NCBI GenBank assembly: GCA_035565355.1
Contig: DATMSM010000029.1
Location: 29,217 to 93,216, forward strand
Direction: 5' to 3'
DNA length: 64,000 bases
Origin: Ga0074130 sp035565355
Lineage (GTDB): Bacteria > Pseudomonadota > Gammaproteobacteria > Burkholderiales > Rhodocyclaceae
In this document: positions 34,001 through 41,815 of the stretch, piece by piece
Layout of the letters: every line of letters starts with the position of its first letter
Position numbering within the stretch: position 1 is the first letter of the stretch
Position numbers and translations under genes: made by a program
Notes under the pieces: generated by a model
The model's database searches: none
Seen by the model: only the letters and a program-made list of their open reading frames with translations
What the model was told of the DNA's origin: nothing

Positions 34001-35390
34001 CGAGCGCCTCCTTGTCTTCCGGCAGGTTCACGCCGTCGGCCATAATGCGATCCAGCAGCGCTTGCGGCGAAGCCGGCAACTCACCGACGTTGTAGCCTTC
34101 GCGCTTCAGCGCTTGAAGCATGTCGAACAGCGACTCGGGTACATTGAGGTTGTCGGCACCGATATTCTGACGGCCGGGCGGGTGGTTGTAATAGACGATG
34201 GCCACACGCTTGTCGCGATTGGCCTTGACCTGCAAGACCTGCCAGCGCTTGGCACGTGCGACCAGACGCCCGATCTCGGCATCAACCATCTCGGGGCGAC
34301 GGACTTCAAGCCCGGTGGCCTTGTCCAGTTGCGGCTTGCCTGCGGCGGCAATCACAATCGACTGGCCACTGCCCTGCAACTCGGGCAGCGCCAGGCGATA
34401 TTGCACCGTATCGGCCGGCAGGCCGTCGGTGGATAGCCGCCACTGCCCAACGCTGCGTTCAGTGATGCGGATCGCCTTGAATACCGGCACATTGAGTTGC
34501 TTGAGCGCATTGGTGACAGACTCACGTCCCTCGGCGGCGCCAACGACGAAATCCTGCAGCACCACCAGCGCCACAGGCTTGGCCGGTGCAATCAGTTGTG
34601 GCAGGCGCGCCATGGCGTCCTGCGAAACACTCCCCCAACGCGCCAGCACGGTCAGGCAGTTGATGCCCTGACGTTTCGCTTCGGCGCATACGGCATCGGC
34701 AGGTTCGGTGTCGGCATTCGCCAGATCGACGACCACCAGGCTGGGGCCGACCGGTGCATGCTGCCCTTTCCAGGCCTCTGCATCCACCCACTCGTCGTTG
34801 CCGACGCGCAGGCGCAGGGATGGTTCAGGCCGGGGCTGAGGCAGCGGCGCAGAAGCCCGCAAGGCACGGCCAACGACATTGGAAAGATTGCGCGTACCTC
34901 CAGCCTGCCAGGTCTGGCGCATGGACAGCCACTCCTGCAGCAGCGGATTCGCGGCTGCTGCATTCAAGGCCGTAGTCGGTGGTTTTTCCTGCGACAGATC
35001 GCGCAGGGTTTCGCCGGGCACGGCGTTCAGATTGCGCGCCGCATCGCGGGTCATCAGCGACAGGGTCTGTTCGCCATTCAGTGCAAACACGCGTGGCACC
35101 GGCGTGGTCTGCAATGCGCCCTTCAGCCGCCGCGCCGGGTCACCGAAGATGGCCACTGCCAGCACGCCATCCGACTGCTTCAGCCATGCCTGCACCTGCT
35201 TGTCGGACGCTGCCATGAACTGGGTCGGAGTGCGCAGGATCAGCTTGTCGTTGGGATGCTCAGCCTGGTAGGCGTGCGCTGCAGCCGCTACAGATGGCGC
35301 CGCGCGATCAGTCACGATTCCGAACAAGGTTGCCGCCGACGCAAATGCGGAACAGGACAGCAAGGCAAAGCCGGCAAAAATTCGCTTCAT
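31041..35390 (-). CDS. Exported, membrane-anchored CobN-like chelatase (HmuS/CobN superfamily)
   Basis: The protein is 1449 aa. It has a cleavable signal peptide (residues 1-19, ending ASA), then the long CobN/BchH-type chelatase domain. Family blocks are visible: VHVGRHSTYEFLPGKAAGL (about 656-674), GTQAKRRGLAVMVDHLTPP, YGTGVNRL, SNLYGLLDNNDAFDYLGG and FLENLWGWQVTRPD. A Pro/Ala linker then leads to a C-terminal helix and RSRRAL. It should therefore face the periplasm, unlike cytosolic CobN of CobNST. In canonical CobN the His-block usually reads HGxLE; here it is HSTYE. CobS/CobT AAA partners are not encoded here. Tetrapyrrole metal insertion or removal is inferred. Confidence 0.88.
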   Translation of the reverse strand: MKRIFAGFALLSCSAFASAATLFGIVTDRAAPSVAAAAHAYQAEHPNDKLILRTPTQFMAASDKQVQAWLKQSDGVLAVAIFGDPARRLKGALQTTPVPRVFALNGEQTLSLMTRDAARNLNAVPGETLRDLSQEKPPTTALNAAAANPLLQEWLSMRQTWQAGGTRNLSNVVGRALRASAPLPQPRPEPSLRLRVGNDEWVDAEAWKGQHAPVGPSLVVVDLANADTEPADAVCAEAKRQGINCLTVLARWGSVSQDAMARLPQLIAPAKPVALVVLQDFVVGAAEGRESVTNALKQLNVPVFKAIRITERSVGQWRLSTDGLPADTVQYRLALPELQGSGQSIVIAAAGKPQLDKATGLEVRRPEMVDAEIGRLVARAKRWQVLQVKANRDKRVAIVYYNHPPGRQNIGADNLNVPESLFDMLQALKREGYNVGELPASPQALLDRIMADGVNLPEDKEALDHLAQHVNGVPQDEYARWFSTLPPRVQGEMTEGPLGRLHADVLEAERRSERAIGRARVSSVLKELDHLVAGADHPQRGKALDLLHKLEEGYLACLADSGKRKPCANMAATKNKLSALGIEGLRGWGKAPGKVMVARGRLLVPGLRFGNVFIAPQPPRGWEVDEELLHANTSVPPPHQYLAFYHWLRDDFKADVLVHVGRHSTYEFLPGKAAGLAGDDYPALIAGDLPGVYPYIVDGVGEGTQAKRRGLAVMVDHLTPPIASTPLYDQLLVLRQVVESYEASSSDTLRAQAAKTMREQVEALNLRKELEASMSDVLEVRGIGIEQADDDLLAHEIGHYLTKLQEKFMPYGLHVFGRPWSQENLALMLQSMKQGGIDDPAVTQRLKDSPKLEMAGLLTGLAGGFVPPGKGNDPLRSPEALPTGRNFHAVDGDILPTRIGYNLGNEMREKALARINPKKDTGSEGVILWASDAVRDEGVMVGFALSLLGAEPVWNPRGIVTDVKLVPNRKRRDVVVTTSGLFRDLYPNLLNLVDRGGRLALAASADTLLARDAALKPALDAALAAVPNAPRGNENLADNRVAERWLARTRTLQKQGMPIDEAGREAAWRIFGDAPGAYGTGVNRLTERSGAWRERDEIAEVYIKRMGHAYGLGGSAASGIAAGGGASIGGQPAHAALVLALGDVKRSYHGRASNLYGLLDNNDAFDYLGGMSLAVEHITGTPPEAMVLQHAEAGRADVEPLTTALLSEFRGRYLNPAWIKPMMAQGYSGARTMGQEFLENLWGWQVTRPDLVENWAWDEVKATYFDDKQKLGLNKFLSEGQNAHVKAHMLAIFMVAAEKGFWKTDAATIKQMGGELARLVTKNGLPGSGHTSPNNPMWAWLQPQLDSSDAAVLGATLSRARGEQLPASAYAASATSSSAPVTPSPVAAPAAPVPKEAVPDVQSAAKNDKRYYDVQPVESKITVSNVLLALLPIVVALFLFGLWRSRRAL

Positions 35391-35394
35391 GGAG

Positions 35395-36867
35395 TCAACC
35401 CGATTTTCTTTTCAAACGCTGCCAACCCAGCACCATGCCACTCAAGGCAAGCGCCAGACCGGCGACTGACAACAGGATAACGAGACCCTCCCACAGGGGG
35501 CGGTGTTGCATCAACCACGGAAAGTCCAGCCGATGCAAGGCATGGAACAGCCAGCGGTAGAGCCGGCTGTCGGTATTGGCGTACCCGACCAGACGGCCGG
35601 TTTTCGCATCAATGTAAAAACTGCTGGCGGCTGAGTCGCCGAAATCGACACGTAATACTGGCAAGGTTTTCTCGTCATGATGACGGTAATAGTACAAGTC
35701 GCCTGCATCTAGCCAGGTGGCGCCCAGCAGCTTTGCATCGGGCCGCAAACCTTTCGCTGCCTCAATCAACTGAGCTTCGCTGAAGGCACTGACCCGCGTC
35801 CCGTCGGCGCTCAGCAGGCAATCATCATCGGCAGTACTGCCGCGCAGCCAGGCATACGGTTGCCCGGCGAAACGCAACCATTCGACCTCGCCAATTGCTT
35901 TCGGGCAGGCCCGTAACAGGGCGGCCATGTCAGCGCCAAGGTCGCGCTCAACCAGTGCGCCGCCAGCAAAGTGTAATTTGTCTTCCTTGAAACTGGTGCC
36001 GCGCTCAAACATTCCAAATGGATTGACCGATAGCCATCCACTAAAGAGCCAAGTCATCGTGAATATTGCCGCGCCCAGCCCCAGCAGATGATGCCAGCGC
36101 TTCCAGCCCTGGTATGGGCTCACGCGCCCACCACGATAGCGCTGCCTGACTCTCAGCCGCTGAATACCCAGGACGGTGCCAGTCAGGGCCAGTGCAAAGG
36201 CGATCCCTGAGGTCCACATGACGGACTGACGCCATGCCTCCCTGAGAACGCGCAATGGCGTGAAATAGATCCAGTGGATAACGGACCCCACCCAGTTCCA
36301 GGCACGCTCGCTGCGGTCGCTGTCTCGCACCACCTCGCCGGTGCGTGCCGAAATGTAAAGGATGCTGCCTTGAGCATCGCCCATCACAACACGGTGCAAG
36401 GGGCGATAAGCGTCGAGCGGGCCGAATGTCCACTGGTCGCGATCGATGATTTCAGTGTCGAGAACATGAGCAGAACTCCATGCCTCTGCTGCGGCGATTA
36501 CATCGGAGGCTGGAACTTCGTTGCGCAAATCGCCGGTATCGGCCCAAACTGCCTGCCACTTCCCGCCGCTCAGGATGGCATAGGCTGGCCGCTTGCTTTC
36601 GGCAGTATCCAGGTTCAGTAAACGCACGCCATCAATGCCCTTTCCAGCCAGGGTCTGTACTGCAACCCAGGCGGTCTGCGCGGAAACGCGAACCTGCCCG
36701 GCATCAATCGGTGTCAAGCCGGCACGCTTCTCGGCATCCGTCAGGCGGGGATAAGGAACATATATCATCACCACGCCCGAGAAAAACCAGGCCAGCACCA
36801 ACACACCGATGACGATGCCCAGCCATCGGTGTATCAGGTGCAGAAAGCGCGTCAGATTGAAACGCAC
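35395..36867 (-). CDS. PepSY-associated membrane protein (possible haem-binding ferric/metal reductase)
   Basis: The protein is 490 aa with four membrane helices at roughly 12-36, 215-240, 260-285 and 455-480, and two large periplasmic loops containing PepSY-like segments (YISARTGEVV, FYIDAKTGRLVGYANTDSRLYRWLFHALHRLDFP). Histidines placed at helix ends (HLIHRW, HWIYF, WHHLLGL, FHALHRL) could ligate haem, as in PepSY_TM iron reductases next to siderophore receptors. It lies 9 nt after the TonB receptor and 4 nt before the CobN-like gene, so it is surely co-transcribed. Confidence 0.85.
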   Translation of the reverse strand: MRFNLTRFLHLIHRWLGIVIGVLVLAWFFSGVVMIYVPYPRLTDAEKRAGLTPIDAGQVRVSAQTAWVAVQTLAGKGIDGVRLLNLDTAESKRPAYAILSGGKWQAVWADTGDLRNEVPASDVIAAAEAWSSAHVLDTEIIDRDQWTFGPLDAYRPLHRVVMGDAQGSILYISARTGEVVRDSDRSERAWNWVGSVIHWIYFTPLRVLREAWRQSVMWTSGIAFALALTGTVLGIQRLRVRQRYRGGRVSPYQGWKRWHHLLGLGAAIFTMTWLFSGWLSVNPFGMFERGTSFKEDKLHFAGGALVERDLGADMAALLRACPKAIGEVEWLRFAGQPYAWLRGSTADDDCLLSADGTRVSAFSEAQLIEAAKGLRPDAKLLGATWLDAGDLYYYRHHDEKTLPVLRVDFGDSAASSFYIDAKTGRLVGYANTDSRLYRWLFHALHRLDFPWLMQHRPLWEGLVILLSVAGLALALSGMVLGWQRLKRKSG

Positions 36868-36876
36868 GGGCTAGCC

Positions 36877-39012
36877 TCAGAACCGCAACTCGGCCACAAC
36901 TTCGGCACGGCGAGGTTCACCCAGGTACCACTGCGAACCACTGTTGCCGGAAGTCGTGGCATACACCTTGTCGCCCAGATTCCGCAGCAAGCCACGCAAG
37001 GTCAGGTTGCGATTGACGCGGTAGGCCAGCATGGCGTCGTACACCACATAGCTCGGCAAAGTTGTCGTATTCGCGTTATTGCTGAAACGCTCGCCGACAT
37101 AACGTGCACCGGCACCGGTTTCCCAGACACTGGTTCCGTAGGTCGCCCACAAATTGGCCGTGACCTTGGGGATATTAGTCGGACGATTACCATTTCGCGT
37201 CGTTAGTACATTGGCGACCACTTCGTCAAACTTGTCGTACTGTGCATCGACAAAAGCGACATTACCGTCGATGCGCCAGTTGCGCGCCGGCTTGATATTG
37301 CCGCCGAGTTCGATACCCTGCGAGGACTGGCTGCCGCCCTGGATGGTAATGCTCGAGTTGGAGGGGGCACGCGTCAGAATGTCATCTTTCTCGATGCGAT
37401 AGACAGCGGCGGTCCACTCTCCCAGCCCCTGCGAAAGCTTCTGCTTGACCCCGACCTCGGCCTGTTTGACGCTGGTCAGCTTGAAGGACATATTGGCCAA
37501 ACTGGCGGAGAGCAGACTGTCGATAGGGTCACTACCCGTACTTGCCTGAACATAGGCATTTGTATCGGGAGTCACGCGGTAGCTCAGGCCAAGGCGAACG
37601 GAGTTGCTGTCCAGCTCATTGCGGCCAACATCAGCCGGGTTGGTCGGATTGGTACGCGAATACCGGTAGGTGTCGCGACGCAGGCCTGCCAGCAGCTTCA
37701 GGCGATCTGTAAGGTCGTATGCATCATCGATATAGAAGGCCTGAGCCAGGGTATGGCTGTCCAGACGGGTGAGCAGCGGCGTGGTGCTGATAAAAACGCC
37801 AGGATCGAAGCTACGCAGCGGAACCACCGAGGTCGCTGTATTGTCGGAGTTTCTGGTGTTCTTGAAATCGATCTCGGAGAACTCCCAGCCGACAATGAGC
37901 TGGTTGCCCGCAAGCTTGTGTGTCGCTTCGAGGCGATTGTTGAGCTGGCTTTGGTCGTGCTGGATATTCAGATAACTGTTACGGCTGACTTGAGTTGCTG
38001 TTGCGCTATAGCTTTCAACATTGCGCCATTCGCGCTTGATGTCAAAGGCTGAGAGTTCGTAGCGAACACTCAGCTCAGATGTAGCCTGCCATGTCGCACG
38101 TGCCAGTGCTCGGCTGTCAGAGTACTGAATTTTCGCATCACCAACGTTGTAGTTACGCTCGCGGATCGAGGTATCCAGACGACCTGTTGCACCACCAATC
38201 AATGGCGTACCGAAATAGCGTTGCGGCTTCTGGTCGGCCACGTCGGCCTGAAAATCAAGACGCACCGTGTCGCTGACATCGAAGCGGAAGCTGCTCATAA
38301 ACTTCTTGCTGCTAGAGTCGCCGCGATCAATAAATCCATCGCTGCTATCGGTATAGGCATCCAGGCGAAAGGCGCCCGCACTGCCGATAGCGCCTGTACC
38401 ACCGATACCGAAACGCTCAGTACCGCCTTCACCCACAGCCGCCATGGCTTCCAAGCTAGTGTTCTTGTTCGGCTCCTTGCGCACGGCATTGATCGTGGCG
38501 CCGGCAGTACCCGTGCCATTCACGATGGAACCAACCCCGCGCAGCACTTCGAAGCGCTCATAACCCCAGGTGCTCGCAGGGTGAGTACTCGTACCCGAGC
38601 CAACAAAGACGCGCTGCCCGTTTTCAGTTACCGCCACCGAGTTCACACCGGAAAAACCACGTGCGGTATAGGCCATGCCATTACCCGGTGCGCTGACATC
38701 GGTAATGCCCGTCGTGCGGATGACCGCATCGCGCACAGCATAGTCACCACGCTGGATCATCGCTTCCGAATCCACAAGATCGATACTCGCGGGAGTCTCT
38801 TGCACTGTAAGCCCCAGACGACTGCCTGCAGCCGTTGGTGTATCCAGAAACTCTCGTGCAGTCACACGAACTTCAGGCAATTCAATTTCGGCAGTAAAAC
38901 CTGGTGAGGCCAGGCCGGCCAGCGCCATGGCAACGGCCAGACGGGTCGGACACACTCGACGGAAAGAAGGCTGACCAGCCATGCTTCCACGCGCTCCATT
39001 TTGATATTGCAT
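36877..39012 (-). CDS. TonB-dependent receptor, siderophore-receptor type, under cobalamin riboswitch
   Basis: The protein is 711 aa. Start ATG 39012 follows AGGGAGT at a good distance; upstream codons lie in the riboswitch leader. A signal peptide (LAVAMALAGLASPGFTA) precedes a TonB-box-like ELPEVRVTA. The plug reads AVRDAVIRTTGITDVSAPGNGMAYTARGFSG and FEVLRGVGSIVNGTGTAGATINAVRK; the barrel ends VVAELRF. It resembles ferric-siderophore receptors more than BtuB, yet is preceded by a B12 riboswitch, so the cargo may be a corrinoid, a cobalt chelate or another tetrapyrrole. Confidence 0.88.
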   Translation of the reverse strand: MQYQNGARGSMAGQPSFRRVCPTRLAVAMALAGLASPGFTAEIELPEVRVTAREFLDTPTAAGSRLGLTVQETPASIDLVDSEAMIQRGDYAVRDAVIRTTGITDVSAPGNGMAYTARGFSGVNSVAVTENGQRVFVGSGTSTHPASTWGYERFEVLRGVGSIVNGTGTAGATINAVRKEPNKNTSLEAMAAVGEGGTERFGIGGTGAIGSAGAFRLDAYTDSSDGFIDRGDSSSKKFMSSFRFDVSDTVRLDFQADVADQKPQRYFGTPLIGGATGRLDTSIRERNYNVGDAKIQYSDSRALARATWQATSELSVRYELSAFDIKREWRNVESYSATATQVSRNSYLNIQHDQSQLNNRLEATHKLAGNQLIVGWEFSEIDFKNTRNSDNTATSVVPLRSFDPGVFISTTPLLTRLDSHTLAQAFYIDDAYDLTDRLKLLAGLRRDTYRYSRTNPTNPADVGRNELDSNSVRLGLSYRVTPDTNAYVQASTGSDPIDSLLSASLANMSFKLTSVKQAEVGVKQKLSQGLGEWTAAVYRIEKDDILTRAPSNSSITIQGGSQSSQGIELGGNIKPARNWRIDGNVAFVDAQYDKFDEVVANVLTTRNGNRPTNIPKVTANLWATYGTSVWETGAGARYVGERFSNNANTTTLPSYVVYDAMLAYRVNRNLTLRGLLRNLGDKVYATTSGNSGSQWYLGEPRRAEVVAELRF

Positions 39013-39124
39013 GCGACAACTCCCTGCAAAGCTGCCGCTCAGGACGAACGCCGACATGCACGCATGCCTGCATTCGTTCGCATCCCCGCGAACGGCCGCA
39101 TCAAGCCCTTGCGGGCATACAAGA

Positions 39125-39355
39125 ACAGGCCGGTCTCCGGACTCGCGACAAACAGCGCTTGCCTTCCCATGCCGCACGCGCGCATATCCTTGCTGCCGGA
39201 TATGCCACCTCACGACACAGTGGCCGGCTTCCCGAGAAAGCCATAAGTGCTGCGACTCGCCTACCGTTGCGGGGGCAGTCAGGGCTTGGTGAATCACTTC
39301 ACATACCCTATTCCCGTTTCACCCGCAGCCCCTTGCTGGAACTGCGGACACCTGT
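39125..39355 (-). promoter_or_regulatory. Cobalamin riboswitch (upstream of the CobN-like operon)
   Basis: On the minus strand the conserved elements appear in order: P1 strand ACAGG (39355-39351), GGGTGAAACGGGAA, CTGCCCCCGCAACGGTA (about 39280-39264), the B12-box GCCGGCCACTGTG (about 39232-39216), GGGAAGGC, and GAGTCCGGAGACCGGCCTGT closing P1 at 39125. It begins 29 nt after the cobO stop. The 112 nt between it and the receptor ATG contain the hairpin GTTCGC-GGGGAT-GCGAAC and the ribosome site but no U-tract, so translational control is more likely than termination. Confidence 0.95.
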
Positions 39356-39384
39356 ACTCTCTTTACTGCATTGTTACTTTAAAA

Positions 39385-40002
39385 CTACCACTCCAGGCCC
39401 GGCATCGCAGCCACACCCGCGTGGAAGGCGTGCTTGACCAGTGTCATGTCGCTAACCGTATCGGCCAGCTCGATCAGTTCCGGCTGCGCAGCGCGCCCGG
39501 TGAGAATGACGTGCTGCATGGTCGGACGCGCCTTGAGTGCTTCGATGATTTCTTCCGTCGTCAGCCATTTGTACTTGAGCGTGTAGGTGAACTCATCGAG
39601 CACCACGAGGCCGATTGATGGATCACTGAGGAATTTCTTCGCCACATCCCAGGCTGCGCGTGCAGCCATCAGGTCGCGGTTGTTGTCCTGGGTTTCCCAG
39701 GTAAAGCCTTCACCGCCGACATGCCACTGCACGCCGTCCTGCTTGCGGAAGAAGGCTTCTTCCCCGGTGTCAGTGCGGCCCTTGATGAACTGCACCACAC
39801 CAACCTTGAGGCCGTGCCCAAGCGCACGCGCCACCACGCCGAAAGCGGCCGATGACTTGCCCTTGCCGTTGCCGGTATTGATCACCAGCACGCCGCGCTC
39901 CGTCTTGGCAGACTCGATTTTTTCATCGATGACTGCCTTCTTGCGCACCATCCGTGCCTTGTGGCGTTCTTCCTTGCCGTTCGTTTCGCTATCGCTCATC
40001 AC
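39385..40002 (-). CDS. cobO: Cob(I)yrinic acid a,c-diamide adenosyltransferase (CobA/CobO type)
   Basis: The protein is 205 aa. It transfers the adenosyl group of ATP to reduced corrinoids. The P-loop is NTGNGKGKSSAAFG (about 46-59); LVVLDEFTYTLKYKWL and HVILTGRAAQPELIELADTVSDM are strong family blocks. The C-terminus is GLEW. It is the last gene of btuB-btuC-btuD-cobO and overlaps btuD by 4 nt. Confidence 0.97.
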   Translation of the reverse strand: MMSDSETNGKEERHKARMVRKKAVIDEKIESAKTERGVLVINTGNGKGKSSAAFGVVARALGHGLKVGVVQFIKGRTDTGEEAFFRKQDGVQWHVGGEGFTWETQDNNRDLMAARAAWDVAKKFLSDPSIGLVVLDEFTYTLKYKWLTTEEIIEALKARPTMQHVILTGRAAQPELIELADTVSDMTLVKHAFHAGVAAMPGLEW

Positions 40003-40808
40003 TTCACTCCGGATTGTTGAATGTCACCTGCGACCTGGCTATCCGTCTGTGGCACGAACCACTGCTGCGCTCCATCTTGCAGGCAATGCAATGGATGAGC
40101 ATAAAGACGGGTCAGATTGTCCTGCGTCAGCACCTCGGCTGAATTACCTTCTATCCATGAGCCGTCATCAAACAGCAGCAGGGTACGCTGGAAATAGCGG
40201 CGCGCCAGATTCGGATCATGCAGCACCGCCACGAGGGCCTGCTGCCCGGATGCCACGTGCCGGGAGAATATGTCGAGCACGGCAATTGCATGATTCAGGT
40301 CAAGGTGCGCCAGGGGCTCGTCCAGCAGATACAACGTCGGTGCCTGTACCAGCAATGCGGCGAGCGCCAGACGCTGCCGCTCACCACCGGAAAGGGTATG
40401 CACGTCGCGATTGGCCATGCTGCGCATTCCGACTTGATCGAGCGCATCACAAGCCAGCTCAACGTCACGCATCGACTCCCAGGCCCAGCGTCCCAGATGC
40501 GGGTGGCGGCCCACCAGCGCAATCTCCAGTACGGTGGCGGAAAAGGCGTCCTGTTGCTGCTGTGGACAGTAGCCGCGCAGCTGCGCGAGCAGCTTGGGCT
40601 GAATCTCGGCCAGTGGCACCTCATCAATGTCGATGCTGCCCCGCTGAATTGGACGCAAGCCGGCCAGCGTGGTCAGCAAGGTCGACTTGCCTGCGCCGTT
40701 GCGGCCGAGAATGGCCAGGCTCTCGCCGTTCTGCAGGCCAAGGTTCAGGCTCCGGCACAGCACACGCTCGCCTATGCTGACATCGAGATCGCGGACCGTC
40801 AGCCTCAT
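39999..40808 (-). CDS. btuD: ABC transporter ATPase for vitamin B12 (BtuD-like)
   Basis: The protein is 269 aa from ATG 40808, which overlaps the btuC stop by 4 nt; the longer frame is a shadow of btuC. Walker A is GRNGAGKST (35-43), the Q-loop lies in YCPQQQQDAF, the signature is LSGGERQRLALA, Walker B is LYLLDEP, and the switch His is in AVLHDPNLARR. It energises cobalamin import with BtuC and BtuF. Confidence 0.93.
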   Translation of the reverse strand: MRLTVRDLDVSIGERVLCRSLNLGLQNGESLAILGRNGAGKSTLLTTLAGLRPIQRGSIDIDEVPLAEIQPKLLAQLRGYCPQQQQDAFSATVLEIALVGRHPHLGRWAWESMRDVELACDALDQVGMRSMANRDVHTLSGGERQRLALAALLVQAPTLYLLDEPLAHLDLNHAIAVLDIFSRHVASGQQALVAVLHDPNLARRYFQRTLLLFDDGSWIEGNSAEVLTQDNLTRLYAHPLHCLQDGAQQWFVPQTDSQVAGDIQQSGVK

Positions 40809-41803
40809 CCCATGTCCCTCGTTGCCGCCGTCTTGCGCGTCAGGAGATAGAGAAACAGGGGTACACCGATCAGCGCCGTCAGCACGCCTACAGGAAGCTG
40901 ATGTGGGGCAACCATGGTGCGTGCCAGCGTATCCGCCAGCGTCAGCAGGCAACCACCAGCGAGTGCCGCGGCGGGCAGCAACACACGTTGATCATTACCA
41001 GTGGTCAGTCGCACCAGATGCGGTACCACCAGCCCGACAAAACCGACACTGCCGGCCGTGGTCACTGCCCCCGCCGTAAACAAGGCGCCGGCACAGTAAA
41101 CCAGGATGCGCACACTTTGCACGCGCACACCCAATGCCTGTGCAAACTGGTCACCACGCGAGAGCAGGTTCAGCTCACGCGCAAACGGCCAGATCAGCAA
41201 TAGGCCAAAGATAAGCAGCAGCAAGGCAGGCCAGGGGTTGCTGATATGCGCCGCATCGCCCATCAGCCAGAACAACATGCCACGCAGGGCCTGCTCCGGT
41301 GCAATCGAAAGGATGAGGGTGGCAATGGCAGCGCAACCTGCAGCGATGATGACGCCAGTCAGCAGCAAACGCGCACGCGTCCAGCCCCCGTCACCATGTG
41401 CCAGACCAAATACCAGCAGCATCGCCAGCAAGGCGCCGCAAAAGGCTGCGGCGTTCATGGCCGTGATGCTCGCTCCCAGCAACAGCGACAACAGGGCGCC
41501 GACCGACGCCCCACCACTGACACCCAACACATGCGGATCAGCCAGCGGATTGCGCAGCAGGACCTGCATTAGCGCACCCGCCAGCGCCAGCAAGCCACCG
41601 CAGGCAAAAGTTCCAAGGGCACGGGGCAGACGCAGTTTCATGACCACGTCTGCGCCCATGGTATGCGCATCACCTGCAATGGCTGCGATCACGTCGGGAA
41701 TCGGCACCCTGAAGCTGCCAACGGCGAGCGCAAGCAGGATGCTGGCAACACTCGCTGCCAGCAGGATCGACATGATCAACAGTACGCGACGCGACGATGG
41801 CAT
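40805..41803 (-). CDS. btuC: FecCD-family ABC permease for vitamin B12 (BtuC-like)
   Basis: The protein is 332 aa with about ten membrane helices. Family blocks are LRLPRALGTFACGGLLALAGALMQVLLRNPLADPHVLGVSGGASVGAL, GSVGFVGLVVPHLVRL and the C-terminal P.ELPVGVLTALIGVPLFLYLL-like segment. It lies 12 nt after btuB. B12 rather than siderophore specificity is inferred from the riboswitch and neighbours. Confidence 0.92.
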   Translation of the reverse strand: MPSSRRVLLIMSILLAASVASILLALAVGSFRVPIPDVIAAIAGDAHTMGADVVMKLRLPRALGTFACGGLLALAGALMQVLLRNPLADPHVLGVSGGASVGALLSLLLGASITAMNAAAFCGALLAMLLVFGLAHGDGGWTRARLLLTGVIIAAGCAAIATLILSIAPEQALRGMLFWLMGDAAHISNPWPALLLLIFGLLLIWPFARELNLLSRGDQFAQALGVRVQSVRILVYCAGALFTAGAVTTAGSVGFVGLVVPHLVRLTTGNDQRVLLPAAALAGGCLLTLADTLARTMVAPHQLPVGVLTALIGVPLFLYLLTRKTAATRDMG

Positions 41804-41815
41804 ACGGCTTGGCGC

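Noticed and set aside
31041..35390. CobN as the cytosolic cobaltochelatase subunit of the aerobic B12 pathway
   Set aside because: The protein has a signal peptide and a C-terminal anchor, and no cobS/cobT or ring-building genes are present, so the canonical reading is not supported here.
39013..39384. Short plus-strand ORFs and an N-terminal extension of the second TonB receptor
   Set aside because: They fall in the riboswitch and its expression platform. The receptor ATG at 39012 has its own ribosome site.
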